Shown here piece by piece: positions 24,386 through 38,200 of a DNA stretch of 64,000 bases. The stretch comes from Gordius sp. MW1 (taxonomy: Eukaryota > Nematomorpha > Gordioida > Gordea > Gordiidae). Position 1 is the first letter of the stretch, and every line of letters starts with the position of its first letter. The notes beneath the pieces are model-generated. The model was not told the DNA's origin. It saw only the letters and a program-made list of their open reading frames with translations, and made no database searches. A program made the position numbers and the translations under genes. The stretch covers positions 11,439,835-11,503,834 of the forward strand of contig OZ038527.1 in the NCBI GenBank assembly GCA_964036665.1. The letters are read 5' to 3'.

Positions 24386-24729
24386 AAACGTTGTCTTTTG
24401 TCAAAATGATAGTTCTCGCAGCTTAAAACCTCTTTTCGGAAGTCAATCGAGGATAATAGGATTCTCAAATTGGCTTATTTTTATATATTTTTATACGCTC
24501 TTTCACATAGAATCGAAAAAAATGAATATTTTTACCTCAAAATTTTTCACATTTTTTTATTCAACCGTATTCATCCGATGAAAGTTGTCGTTTTCAGACG
24601 TTGTTTCCATGATAAAAAGTAAACATTTATCAGAATCAGAAAAATATTACTTTGAAATCATGATCGCATAGAGCAATTTTCAAAAATTAAGCACTCACGT
24701 TACGATACAACAAACTAATCGCAACAATA
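24386..24729 (+). repeat. Representative class B monomer (344 bp)
   Basis: This unit shows the class B markers: ttggcttat at about unit position 85, atacgctc (ttacgctc in many other B units) near position 110, and tttattcaacc near position 171. Conserved landmarks in order are the start motif; a TTTTG-T-CAAAA dyad; a relatively G+C-rich block containing ttcggaagtcaatcgagg (about positions 49-67); an A/T-tract stretch (131-173); a TTCATC-C-GATGAA palindrome (about 185-197); an ATCATGAT palindrome (about 270); and the terminal stem-loop region (about 312-338). In this copy the left stem carries one mismatch (GTTACGAT). The length is about twice 172 bp, compatible with two nucleosomes per unit, which is inference. 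Confidence 0.9.
24516..24558 (+). other. Evenly spaced A/T tracts, candidate curved DNA
   Basis: In unit coordinates four runs of at least five A or T are centred at about 134, 146, 158 and 170: a run of seven A, a run of five T, AAAATTTTT, and a run of seven T. They are spaced exactly 12 bp apart. Similar tracts occur in nearly every monomer, with length changes. A-tracts in near-helical phase are known to bend DNA, and whether 12-bp spacing gives strong curvature is untested here. Confidence 0.6.
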
Positions 24730-26791
24730 AAACGTTGTCTTTTGTCAAAATGATAGTTCTCGCAGCTTAAAACCTCTTTTCGGAAGTCAATCGAGAATAA
24801 TAGGATTCTCAAATCGGCTTACTTTTATATATTTTTTCAAGCTCTTTCACATAGAATCGAAAAAAATGAATATTTTTACCTCAAAATTTTCACATTTTTT
24901 TCTTTCAACCGTATTCATCCGATGAAAGTTGTCGTTTTCAGACGTTGTTTCCATGTTAAAAAGTAAAAATTTATCAGAATCAGAAAACTATTACTTTGAA
25001 ATCATGATTGCATAGAGCAGTTTTCAAAAATTAAGCACTCACGTTTGATACAACAAACTAATCGCAACAATAAAACGTCGTCTTTTGTCAAAATGATAGT
25101 TCTCGCAGCTTAAAACCTCTTTTCGGAAGTCAATCGAGTATAATAGGATTCTCAAATTGGCTTATTTTTATATATTTTTTTACGCTCTTTCACATAGAAT
25201 CGAAAAAAATGAATATTTTACCTCAAAATTTTTCACATTTTTTTATTCAACCGTATTCATCCGATGAAAGTTGTCGTTTTCAGACGTTGTTTCCATGATA
25301 AAAAGTAAAAATTTATCAGAATCAGAAAACTATTACCTTGAAATCATGATCGCATAGAGCAATTTTCAAAAATTAAGCATTTACGTTACGATACAACAAA
25401 CTAATCGCAACAATAAAACGTTGTCTTAATTGTCAAAATGATAGTTCTCGCAGCTTAAAACCTCTTTTCGGAAGTCAATCGAGGATAATAGGATTCTCAA
25501 ATCGGCTTACTTTTATATATTTTTTCAAGCTCTTTCACATAGAGTCGAAAAAAATAAATATTTTTACTTCAAAATTTTACACATTTTTTTCTTTCAACCG
25601 TATTCATCCGATGAAAGTTTTCGTTTTCAGACGTTGTTTCCATGATAAAAAGTAAAAACTTATCAGAATCAGAAAATATTACTTTGAAATCATGATCGCA
25701 TAGAGCAATTTTTAAAAATTAAGCACTCACGTTACGATACAACAAACTAATCGCAACAATAAAACGTTGTCTTTTGTCAAAATGATAGTTCTCGCAGCTT
25801 AAAACCTCTTTTCGGAAGTCAATCGAGGATAATAGGATTCTCAAATCGGCTTACTTTTATATATTTTTTCAAGCTCTTTCACATAGAATCGAAAAAAATG
25901 AATATTTTTACCTCAAAATTTTTCACATTTTTTTCTTTCAACCGTATTCATCCGATGAAAGTTGTCGTTTTCAGACGTTGTTTCCATAATAAAAAGTAAA
26001 AATTTTTCAGAATCAGAAAACTATTACTTTGAAATCATGATTGTATAGAGCAGTTTTCAAAAATTAAGCACTCACGTTTGATACAACAAACTAATCGCAA
26101 CAATAAAACGTTGTCTTTTGTCAAAATGATAGTTCTCGCAGCTTAAAACCTCTTTTCGGAAGTCAATCGAGGATAATAGGATTCTCCAATTGGCTTATTT
26201 TTATATATTTTTTTACGCTCTTTCACATAGAATCGAAAAAATGAATATTTTTACCTCAAAATTTTTCACATTTTTTTATTCAACCGTATTCATCCGATGA
26301 AAGTTGTCGTTTTCAGACGTTGTTTCCATGATAAAAAGTAAAAATTTATCAGAATCAGAAAACTATTACTTTGAAATCATGATTGCATAGAGCAGTTTTC
26401 AAAAATTAAGCACTCACGTTTGATACAACAAACTAATCGTAACAATAAAACGTTGTCTTTTGTCAAAATGATAGTTCTCGCAGCTTAAAACCTCTTTTCG
26501 GAAGTCAATCGAGGATAATAGGATTCTCAAATTGGCTTATTTTTATATATTTTTTTACGCTCTTTCACATAGAATCGAAAAAAATGAATATTTTTACCTC
26601 AAAATTTTTCACATTTTTTTATTCAACCGTATTCATCCGATGAAAGTTGTCGTTTTCAGACGTTGTTTCCATGATAAAAAGTAAAAATTTATCAGAATCA
26701 GAAAACTTTTACTTTGAAATCATGATCGCACAGAGCAATTTTCAAAAATTAAGCACTCACGTTGCGATACAACAAACTAATCGCAACAATA

Positions 26792-29700
26792 AAACGTTGT
26801 CTTTTGTCAAAATGATAGTTCTCGCAGCTTAAAACCTCTTTTCGGAAGTCAATCGAGGATAATAGGATTCTCAAATCGGCTTACTTTTATATATTTTTTT
26901 AAGCTCTTTCACATAGAATCGAAAAAAATAAATATTTTTACCTCAAAATTTTTCACATTTTTTTGTTTCAACCGTATTCATCCGATAAAAGTTGTCGTTT
27001 TCAGACGTGGTTTATATGATAAAAAGTAAAAATTTATCAGAATCAGAAAACTATTACTTTGAAATCATGATCGCATAGAGCAGTTTTCAAAAATTAAGCA
27101 CTCACGTTGCGATACAACAGACTAATTGCAACAATAAAACGTTGTCTTTTGTCAAAATGATAGTTCTCGCAGCTTAAAACCTCTTTTCGTAAGTCAATGG
27201 AGGATAATAGGATTCTCAAATCGGCTTACTTTTATATATTTTTTCAAGCTCTTTCACATAGAATTAAAAAAAATGAATATTTTTACCTCAAAAATTTTCA
27301 CATTTTTTTATTCAACCGTATTCATCCGATGAAAGTTGTCGTTTTCAGACGTTGTTTCCATGATAAAAAGTAAAAATTTATCAGAATCAGAAAACTATTA
27401 CTTTGAAATCATGATCGCATAGAGCAATTTTCAAAAATTAAGCACTTACGTTGCGATACAACAAACTAATCGCAACAATAAAACGTTGTCTTTTGTCAAA
27501 ATGATAGTTCTCGCAGCTTAAAACCTCTTTTCGGAAGTCAATCGAGGATAATAGAATTCTCAAATCGGCTTACTTTTATATATTTTTTTAAGCTCTTTCA
27601 CATAGAATCGAAAAAAATAAATATTTTTACCTCAAAATTTTTCACATTTTTTTCTTTCAACCGTATTCATCTGATAAAAGTTGTCGTTTTCAGACGTGGT
27701 TTATATGATAAAAAGTAAAAATTTATCAGAATCAGAAAACTATTACTTTGAAATCATGATCGCATAGAGCAGTTTTCAAAAATTAAGAACTCACGTTGCG
27801 ATACAACAAACTAATCTCAACACTAAAACGTTGTCTTTTGTCAAAATGATAGTTCTCGCAACTTAAAACCTCTTTTCGGAAGTCAATCGAGGATAATAGG
27901 ATTCTCAAATTGGCTTATTTTTATATATTTTTTTACGCTCTTTCACATAGAATTAAAAAAAATGAATATTTTTACCTCAAAAATTTTCACATTTTTTTAT
28001 TCAACCGTATTCATCCGATGAAAGTTGTCGTTTTCAGACGTTGTTTCCATGATAAAAAGTAAACATTTATCAGAATCAGAAAATATTACTTTGAAATCAT
28101 GATCGCATAGAGCAATTTTCAAAAATTAAGCACTCACGTTACGATACAACAAACTAATCGCAACAATAAAACGTTGTCTTTTGTCAAAATGATAGTTCTC
28201 GCAGCTTAAAACCTCTTTTCGGAAGTCAATCGAGGATAATAGGATTCTCAAATTGGCTTATTTTTATATATTTTTATACGCTCTTTCACATAGAATCGAA
28301 AAAAATGAATATTTTTACCTCAAAATTTTTCACATTTTTTTATTCAACCGTATTCATCCGATGAAAGTTGTCGTTTTCAGACGTTGTTTCCATGATAAAA
28401 AGTAAACATTTATCAGAATCAGAAAAATATTACTTTGAAATCATGATCGCATAGAGCAATTTTTAAAAATTAAGCACTCACGTTACGATACAACAAACTA
28501 ATCGCAACAATAAAACGTTGTCTTTTGTCAAAATGAAAGTTCTCGCAGCTTAAAACCTCTTTTCGGAAGTCAATCGAGAATAATAGGATTCTCAAATCGG
28601 CTTACTTTTATATATTTTTTCAAGCTCTTTCACATAGAATCGAAAAAAATGAATATTTTTACCTCAAAATTTTCACATTTTTTTCTTTCAACCGTATTCA
28701 TCCGATGAAAGTTGTCGTTTTCAGACGTTGTTTCCATGTTAAAAAGTAAAAATTTATCAGAATCAGAAAACTATTACTTTGAAATCATGATTGCATAGAG
28801 CAGTTTTCAAAAATTAAGCACTCACGTTTGATACAACAAACTAATCGCAACAATAAAACGTCGTCTTTTGTCAAAATGATAGTTCTCGCAGCTTAAAACC
28901 TCTTTTCGGAAGTCAATCGAGTATAATAGGATTCTCAAATTGGCTTATTTTTATATATTTTTTTACGCTCTTTCACATAGAATCGAAAAAAATGAATATT
29001 TTTACCTCAAAATTTTTCACATTTTTTTATTCAACCGTATTCATCCGATGAAAGTTGTCGTTTTCAGACGTTGTTTCCATGATAAAAAGTAAAAATTTAT
29101 CAGAATCAGAAAACTATTACTTTGAAATCATGATCGCATAGAGCAATTTTCAAAAATTAAGCATTCACGTTACGATACAACAAACTAATCGCAACAATAA
29201 AACGTTGTCTTAATTGTCAAAATGATAGTTCTCGCAGCTTAAAACCTCTTTTCGGAAGTCAATCGAGGATAATAGGATTCTCAAATCGGCTTACTTTTAT
29301 ATATTTTTTCAAGCTCTTTCACATAGAATCGAAAAAAATGAATATTTTTACCTCAAAATTTTTCACATTTTTTTCTTTCAACCGTATTCATCCGATGAAA
29401 GTTGTCGTTTTCAGACGTTGTTTCCATGATAAAAACAAAAATTTATCAGAATCAGAAAACTATTACTTTAAATCATGATAGCATAGAGCAGTTTTCAAAA
29501 ATTAAGCACTCACGTTTGATACAACAAACTAATCGCAACAATAAAACGTTGTCTTTTGTCAAAATGATAGTTCTCGCAGCTTAAAACCTCTTTTCGGAAG
29601 TCAATCGAGGATAATAGGATTCTCAAATCGGCTTACTTTTATATATTTTTTCAAGCTCTTTCACATAGAATCGAAAAAAATGAATATTTTTACCTCAAAA

Positions 29701-30576
29701 TTTTTCACATTTTTTTCTTTCAACCGTATTCATCCGATGAAAGTTGTCGTTTTCAGACGTTGTTTCCATAATAAAAAGTAAAAAATTTTCAGAATCAGAA
29801 AACTATTACTTTGAAATCATGATTGTATAGAGCAGTTTTCAAAAACTAAGCACTCACGTTTGATACAACAGACTAATCGCAACAATAAAACGTTGTCTTT
29901 TGTCAAAATGATAGTTCTCGCAGCTTAAAACCTCTTTTCGGAAGTCAATCGAGGATAATAGGATTCTCCAATTGGCTTATTTTTATATATTTTTTTACGC
30001 TCTTTCACATAGAATCGAAAAAATGAATATTTTTACCTCAAAATTTTTCACATTTTTTTATTCAACCGTATTCATCCGATGAAAGTTGTCGTTTTCAGAC
30101 GTTGTTTCCATGATAAAAAGTAAAAATTTATCAGAATCAGAAAACTATTACTTTGAAATCATGATCGCATAGAGCAATTTTCAAAAATTAAGCACTCACG
30201 TTACTATACAACAAACTAATCGCAACAATAAAACGTTGTCTTTTGTCAAAATGATAGTTCTCGCATCTTAAAACCTCTTTTCGGAAGTCAATCGAGGATA
30301 ATAGGATTCTCAAATTGGCTTATTTTTATATATATTTTTTACGCTCTTTCACATAGAATTAAAAAAAAATGAATATTTTTACCTCAAAAATTTTCACATT
30401 TTTTTATTCAACCGTATTCATCCGATGAAAGTTGTCGTTTTCAGACGTTGTTTCCATGATAAAAAGTAAACATTTATAAGAATCAGAAAAATATTACTTT
30501 GAAATCATGATCGCATAGAGCAATTTTCAAAAATTAAGCACTCACGTTGCGATACAACAAACTAATCGCAACAATA
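26792..30576 (+). repeat. 11-mer HOR, copy 2
   Basis: Monomers start at 26792, 27137, 27481, 27826, 28169, 28513, 28856, 29200, 29544, 29888 and 30231. Units 1 and 5-7, 9 and 10 match copy 1. Units 2-4 (27,137-28,168) are three consecutive hybrids: 22,317-type into 23,353-type; 23,697-type into 23,008-type; and 23,353-type into 24,042-type. Unit 8 (29,200) keeps the gtcttaattgtc start but has a different remainder. The last unit (30,231) is not the partner of 26,448 and instead opens a trimer repeat. Confidence 0.87.
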
Positions 30577-31264
30577 AAACGTTGTCTTTTGTCAAAATGA
30601 TAGTTCTCGCAGCTTAAAACCTCTTTTCGGAAGTCAATTGAGGATAATAGGATTCTCAAATCGGCTTACTTTTATATATTTTTTTAAGCTCTTTCACATA
30701 GAATCGAAAAAAATAAATATTTTTACCTCAAAATTTTTCACATTTTTTTATTCAACCGTATTCATCCGATAAAAGTTGTCGTTTTCAGACGTTGTTTCCA
30801 TGATAAAAAGTAAAAATTTATCAAAATCAGAAAACCATTACTTTGAAATCATGATCGCATAGAGCAATTTTCAAAAATTAAGCACTCACGTTGCGATACA
30901 ACAAACTAATCGCAACTATAAAACGTTGTCTTTTGTCAAAATGATAGTTCTCGCAGCTTAAAACCTCTTTTCGGAAGTCAATCGAGGATAATAGGATTCT
31001 CAAATCGGCTTACTTTTATATATTTTTTCAAGCTCTTTCACATAGAATCGAAAAAAATAAATATTTTTCCCTCAAAATTTTTCACATTTTTTTCTTTCAA
31101 CCGTATTCATCCGATGAAAGTTGTCGCTTTCAGACGTTGTTTCCATGATAAAAAGTAAAAATTTATCAGAATCAGAAAACTATTACTTTGAAATCATGAT
31201 TGCATAGAGCAGTTTTCAAAAATTAAGCACTCACGTTTGATACAACAAACTAATCGTAACAATA
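30231..31264 (+). repeat. Trimer repeat, copy 1 (1,034 bp)
   Basis: Monomers start at 30231, 30577 and 30921. Markers are aaacatttataag with aaaaatattac (first), caattgagg with atcaaaatcag (second), and ccctcaaaa with gtcgctttc (third). The same three follow immediately at 31,265. Confidence 0.88.
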
Positions 31265-32291
31265 AAACGTTGTCTTTTGTCAAAATGATAGTTCTCGCAG
31301 CTTAAAACCTTTTTTTGGAAGTCAATCGAGGATAATAGGATTCTAAAATTGGCTTATTTTTATATATTTTTTTACGCTCTTTCACATAGAATCGAAAAAA
31401 AATGAATATTTTTACCTCAAAAATTTTCACATTTTTTTATTCAACCGTATTCATCCGATGAAAGTTGTCGTTTTCAGACGTTGTTTCCATGATAAAAAGT
31501 AAACATTTATAAGAATCAGAAAAATATTACTTTGAAATCATGATCGCATAGAGCAATTTTCAAAAATTAAGCACTCACGTTGCGATACAACAAACTAATC
31601 GCAACAATAAAACGTTGTCTTTTGTCAAAATGATAGTTCTCGCAGCTTAAAACCTCTTTTCGGAAGTCAATTGAGGATAATAGGATTCTCAAATCGGCTT
31701 ACTTTTATATATTTTTTTAAGCTCTTTCACATAGAATCGAAAAAAATAAATATTTTTACCTCAAAATTTTTCACATTTTTTTATTCAACCGTATTCATCC
31801 GATGAAAGTTGTCGTTTTCAGACGTTGTTTCCATGATAAAAAGTAAAAATTTATCAAAATCAGAAAACCATTACTTTGAAATCATGATCGCATAGAGCAA
31901 TTTTCAAAAATTAAGCACTCACGTTGCGATACAACAAACTAATCGCAACTATAAAACGTTGTCTTTTGTCAAAATGATAGTTCTCGCAGCTTAAAACCTC
32001 TTTTCGGAAGTCAATCGAGGATAATAGGATTCTCAAATCGGCTTACTTTTATATATTTTTTCAAGCTCTTTCACATAGAATCGAAAAAAATAAATATTTT
32101 TCCCTCAAAATTTTTCACATTTTTTTCTTTCAACCGTATTCATCCGATGAAAGTTGTCGCTTTCAGACGTTGTTTCCATGATAAAAAGTAAAAATTTATC
32201 AGAATCAGAAAACTATTACTTTGAAATCATGAAGAGCAGTTTTCAAAAATTAAGCACTCACGTTTGATACAACAAACTAATCGTAACAATA
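31265..32291 (+). repeat. Trimer repeat, copy 2 (1,027 bp)
   Basis: Monomers start at 31265, 31610 and 31954. They match 30,231-31,264 except for local changes: ctttttttggaag and ttctaaaattgg near 31,310-31,345, and a 6-bp deletion in the third unit, where atcatgaagagc lacks ttgcat near 32,233. Both trimer copies recur at 56,644-58,703. The 6-bp deletion recurs at 58,643, but the 31,310-31,345 changes do not recur. Confidence 0.87.
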
Positions 32292-35200
32292 AAACGTTGT
32301 CTTTTGTCAAAATGATAGTTCTCGCAGCTTAAAACCTCTTTTCGGAAGTCAATCGAGGATAATAAGATTCTCAAATTGGCTTATTTTTATATATTTTTTT
32401 ACGCTCTTTCACATAGAATCGAAAAAAATGAATATTTTTACCTCAAAATTTTTCACATTTTTTTATTCAACCGTATTCATCCGATGAAAGTTGTCGTTTT
32501 CAGACGTTGTTTCCATGATAAAAAGTAAAAATTTATCAGAATCAGAAAACTTTTACTTTGAAATCATGATCGCAAAGAGCAATTTTCAAAAATTAAGCAC
32601 TCACGTTGCGATACAACAGACTAATTGCAACAATAAAACGTTGTCTTTTGTCAAAATGATAGTTCTCGCAGCTTAAAACCTCTTTTCGTAAGTCAATGGA
32701 GGATAATAGGATTCTCAAATCGGCTTACTTTTATATATTTTTTCAAGCTCTTTCACATAGAATCGAAAAAAATAAATATTTTTACCTCAAAATTTTTCAC
32801 ATTTTTTTCTTTCAACCGTATTCATCCGATAAAAGTTGTCGTTTTCAGACGTTGTTTCCATGATAAAAAGTAAAAATTTATCAGAATCAGAAAACTATTA
32901 CTTTGAAATCATGATCGCATAGAGCAATTTTCAAAAATTAAGCACTCACGTTACGATACAACAAACTAATCGCAACAATAAAACGTTGTCTTTTGTCAAA
33001 ATGATAGTTCTCGCAGCTTAAAACCTCTTTTCGGAAGTCAATCGAGGATAATAGGATTCTCAAATCGGCTTACTTTTATATATTTTTTCAAGCTCTTTCA
33101 CATAGAATGGAAAAAAATGAATATTTTTACCTCAAAATTTTTCACATTTTTTTATTCAACCGTATTCATCCGATGAAAGTTGTAGTTTTCAGACGTTGTT
33201 TCCATGATAAAAAGTAAAAATTTATCAGAATCAGAAAACTATTACTTTGAAATCATGATCGCATAGAGCAATTTTCAAAAATTAAGCATTCACGTTACGA
33301 TACAACAAACTAATCGCAACAATAAAACGTTGTCTTTTGTCAAAATGATAGTTCTCGCAGCTTAAAACCTCTTTTCGGAAGTCAATCGAGGATAATAGGA
33401 TTCTCAAATCGGCTTACTTTTATATATTTTTTCAAGCTCTTTCACATAGAATCGAAAAAAATAAATATTTTTACTTCAAAATTTTGCACATTTTTTTCTT
33501 TCAACCGTATTCATCCGATGAAAGTTGTCGTTTTCAGACGTTGTTTCCATGATAAAAAGTAAAAATTTATCAGAATCAGAAAACTATTACTTTGAAATCA
33601 TGATCGCATAGAGCAATTTTCAAAAATTAAGCACTCACGTTACGATACAACAAACTAATCGCAACAATAAAACGTTGTCTTTTGTCAAAATGATAGTTCT
33701 CGCAGCTTAAAACCTCTTTTCGGAAGTCAATCGAGGATAATAGGATTCTCAAATCGGCTTACTTTTATATATTTTTTCAAGCTCTTTCACATAGAATCGA
33801 AAAAAATGAATATTTTTACCTCAAAATTTTTCACATTTTTTTCTTTCAACCGTATTCATCCGATGAAAGTTGTCGTTTTCAGACGTTGTTTCCATGATAA
33901 AAAGTAAAAAATTTTCAGAATCAGAAAACTATTACTTTGAAATCATGATTGTATAGAGCAGTTTTCAAAAATTAAGCACTCACGTTTGATACAACAAACT
34001 AATCGCAACAATAAAACGTTGTCTTTTGTCAAAATGATAGTTCTCGCAGCTTAAAACCTCTTTTCGGAAGTCAATCGAGGATAATAGGATTCTCCAATTG
34101 GCTTATTTTTATATAGTTTTTTACGCTCTTTCACATAGAATCGAAAAAATGAATATTTTTACCTCAAAATTTTTCACATTTTTTTATTCAACCGTATTCA
34201 TCCGATGAAAGTTGTCGTTTTCAGACGTTGTTTCCATGATATAAAGTAAAAATTTATCAGAATCAGAAAACTATTACTTTGAAATCATGATCGCATAGAG
34301 CAATTTTCAACAATTAAGCACTCACGTTACTATACAACAAACTAATCGCAACAATAAAACGTTGTCTTTTGTCAAAATGATAGTTCTCGCAGCTTAAAAC
34401 CTCTTTTCGGAAGTCAATCGAGGATAATAGGATTCTCAAATCGGCTTACTTTTATATATTTTTTCAAGCTCTTTCACATAGAATCGAAAAAAATGAATAT
34501 TTTTACCTCAAAATTTTTCACATTTATTTCTTTCAACCGTATTCATCCGATGAAAGTTGTCGTTTTCAGACGTTGCTTCCATGATAAAAAGTAAAAATTT
34601 ATCAGAATCAGAAAACTATTACTTTGAAATCATGATTGTAAAGAGCAGTTTTCAAAAATTAAGCACTTACGTTTGATACAACAAACTAATCGCAACAATA
34701 AAACGTTGTCTTTTGTCAAAATGATAGTTCTCTTAGCTTAAAACCTCTTTTCGGAAGTCAATCGAGGATAATAGGATTCTCCAATTGGCTTATTTTTATA
34801 TATTTTTTTACGCTCTTTCACATAGAATCGAAAAAAATGAATATTTTTACCTCAAAATTTTTCACATTTTTTTATTCAACCGTATTCATCCGATGAAAGT
34901 TGTCGTTTTCAGACGTTGTTTCCATGATAAAAAGTAAAAATTTATCAGAATCAGAAAACTATTACTTTGAAATCATGATTGCATAGAGCAGTTTTCAAAA
35001 ATTAAGCACTTACGTTTGATACAACAAACTAATTGCAACAATAAAACGTTGTCTTTTGTCAAAATGATAGTTCTCGCAGCTTAAAACCTCTTTTCGGAAG
35101 TCAATCGAGGATAATAGGATTCTCCAATTGGCTTATTTTTATATATTTTTTTACGCTCTTTCACATAGAATCAAAAAAATGAATATTTTTACCTCAAAAT

Positions 35201-38200
35201 TTTTCACATTTTTTTATTCAACCGTATTCATCCGATGAAAGTTGTCGTTTTCAGACGTTGTTTACATGATATAAAGTAAAAATTTATCAGAATCAGAAAA
35301 CTATTACTTTGAAATCATGATCGCATAGAGCAATTTTCAAAAATTAAGCACTCACGTTACGATACAACAAACTAATCGCAACAATAAAACGTTGTCTTTT
35401 GTCAAAATGATAGTTCTCGCAGCTTAAAACCTCTTTTCGGAAGTCAATCGAGGATAATAGGATTCTCAAATCGGCTTACTTTTATATATTTTTTCAAGCT
35501 CTTTCACATAGAATGGAAAAAAATGAATATTTTTACCTCAAAATTTTTCACATTTTTTTATTCAACAGTATTCATCCGATGAAAGTTGTCGTTTTCAGAC
35601 GTTGTTTCCATGATAAAAAGTAAAAATTTATCAGAATCAGAAAACTATTACTTTGAAGTCATGATCGCATAGAGCAATTTTCAAAAATTAAGCATTCACG
35701 TTACGATACAACAAACTAATCGCAACAATAAAACGTTGTCTTTTGTCAAAATGATAGTTCTCGCAGCTTAAAACCTCTTTTCGGAAGTCAATCAAGGATA
35801 ATAGGATTCTCAAATCGGCTTACTTTTATATATTTTTTCAAGCTCTTTCACATAGAATCGAAAAAAATAAATATTTTTACTTCAAAATTTTGCACATTTT
35901 TTTCTTTCAACCGTATTCATCCGATGAAAGTTGTCGTTTTCAGACGTTGTTTCCATGATAAAAAGTAAAAATTTATCAGAATCAGAAAACTATTACTTTG
36001 AAATCATGATCGCATAGAGCAATTTTCAAAAATTAAGCACTCACGTTACGATACAACAAACTAATCGCAACAATAAAACGTTGTCTTTTGTCAAAATGAT
36101 AGTTCTCGCAGCTTAAAACCTCTTTTCGGAAGTCAATCGAGGATAATAGGATTCTCAAATCGGCTTACTTTTATATATTTTTTCAAGCTCTTTCACATAG
36201 AATCGAAAAAAATGAATATTTTTACCTCAAAATTTTTCACATTTATTTCTTTCAACCGTATTCATCCGATGAAAGTTGTCGTTTTCAGACGTTGTTTCCA
36301 TGATAAAAAGTAAAAATTTATCAGAATCAGAAAATTATTACTTTGAAATCATGATTGTATAGAGCAGTTTTCAAAAATTAATCACTCACGTTTGATACAA
36401 CAAACTAATCGCAACAATAAAACGTTGTCTTTTGTCAAAATGATAGTTCTCGCAGCTTAAAACCTCTTTTCGGAAGTCAATCGAGGATAATAGGATTCTC
36501 AAATCGGCTTACTTTTATATATTTTTTCAAGCTCTTTCACATAGAATCGAAAAAAATGAATATTTTTACCTCAAAATTTTTCACATTTTTTTATTCAACC
36601 GTATTCATCCGATGAAAGTTGTCGTTTTCAGACGTTGTTTCCATGATAAAAAGTAAAAATTTATCAGAATCAGAAACTATTACTTTGAAATCATGATCGC
36701 ATAGAGCAATTTTCAAAAATTAAGCATTCACGTTACGATACAACAAACTAATCGCAACAATAAAACGTTGTCTTTTGTCAAAATGATAGTTCTCGCAGCT
36801 TAAAACCTCTTTTCGGAAGTCAATCGAGGATAATAGGATTCTCAAATCGGCTTACTTTTATATATTTTTTCAAGCTCTTTCACATAGAATCGAAAAAAAT
36901 GAATATTTTTACCTCAAAATTTTTCACATTTTTTTATTCAACCGTATTCATCCGATGAAAGTTGTCGTTTTCAGACGTTGTTTCCATGATAAAAAGTAAA
37001 AATTTATCAGAATCAGAAAACTATTACTTTGAAATCATGATTGCATAGAGCAGTTTTCAAAAATTAAGCACTTACGTTTGATACAACAAACTAATTGCAA
37101 CAATAAAACGTTGTCTTTTGTCAAAATGATAGTTCTCGCAGCTTAAAACCTCTTTTCGGAAGTCAATCGAGGATAATAGGATTCTCCAATTAGCTTATTT
37201 TTATATATTTTTTTACGCTCTTTCACATAGAATCGAAAAAATGAATATTTTTACCTCAAAATTTTTCACCTTTTTTTATTCAACCGTATTCATCCGATGA
37301 AAGTTGTCGTTTTCAGACGTTGTTTCCATGATAAAAAGTAAAAATTTATCAGAATCAGAAAACTATTACTTTGAAATCATGATTGTAAAGAGCAGTTTCA
37401 AAAATTAAGCACTTACGTTTGATACAACAAACTAATCGCAACAATAAAACGTTGTCTTTTGTCAAAATGATAGTTCTCTTAGCTTAAAACCTCTTTTCGG
37501 AAGTCAATCGAGGATAATAGGATTCTCAAATCGGCTTACTTTTATATATTTTTTCAAGCTCTTTCACATAGAATCAAAAAAAAATGAATATTTTTACCTC
37601 AAAATTTTTCACATTTATTTCTTTCAACCGTATTCATCCGATGAAAGTTGTCGTTTTCAGACGTTGCTTCCATGATAAAAAGTAAAAATTTATCAGAATC
37701 AGAAAACTATTACTTTGAAATCATGATTGTAAAGAGCAGTTTTCAAAAATTAAGCACTTACGTTTGATACAACAAACTAATCGCAACAATAAAACGTTGT
37801 CTTTTGTCAAAATGATAGTTCTCTTAGCTTAAAACCTCTTTTCGGAAGTCAATCGAGGATAATAGGATTCTCCAATTGGCTTATTTTTATATATTTTTTT
37901 ACGCTCTTTCACATAGAATCGAAAAAAATGAATATTTTTACCTCAAAATTTTTCACATTTTTTTATTCAACCGTATTCATCCGATGAAAGTTGTCGTTTT
38001 CAGACGTTGTTTCCATGATAAAAAGTAAAAATTTATCAGAATCAGAAAACTATTACTTTGAAATCATGATTGCATAGAGCAGTTTTCAAAAATTAAGCAC
38101 TTACGTTTGATACAACAAACTAATTGCAACAATAAAACGTTGTCTTTTGTCAAAATGATAGTTCTCGCAGCTTAAAACCTCTTTTCGGAAGTCAATCGAG

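Larger units (their letters stand above)
23008..26791 (+). repeat. 11-mer HOR, copy 1 (3,784 bp)
   Basis: Monomers start at 23008, 23353, 23697, 24042, 24386, 24730, 25073, 25416, 25762, 26106 and 26448. Diagnostic units are the third (GAATTC at 23,770 where others read ggattc), the seventh (aaacgtcgtc and cgagtataat), the eighth (gtcttaattgtc, a 2-bp insertion, with agagtcg and gttttcg), the ninth (ccataataaaaag and gattgtatag) and the tenth (ctccaattggc). Partners of most of these lie 3,782-3,784 bp downstream. Confidence 0.9.
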
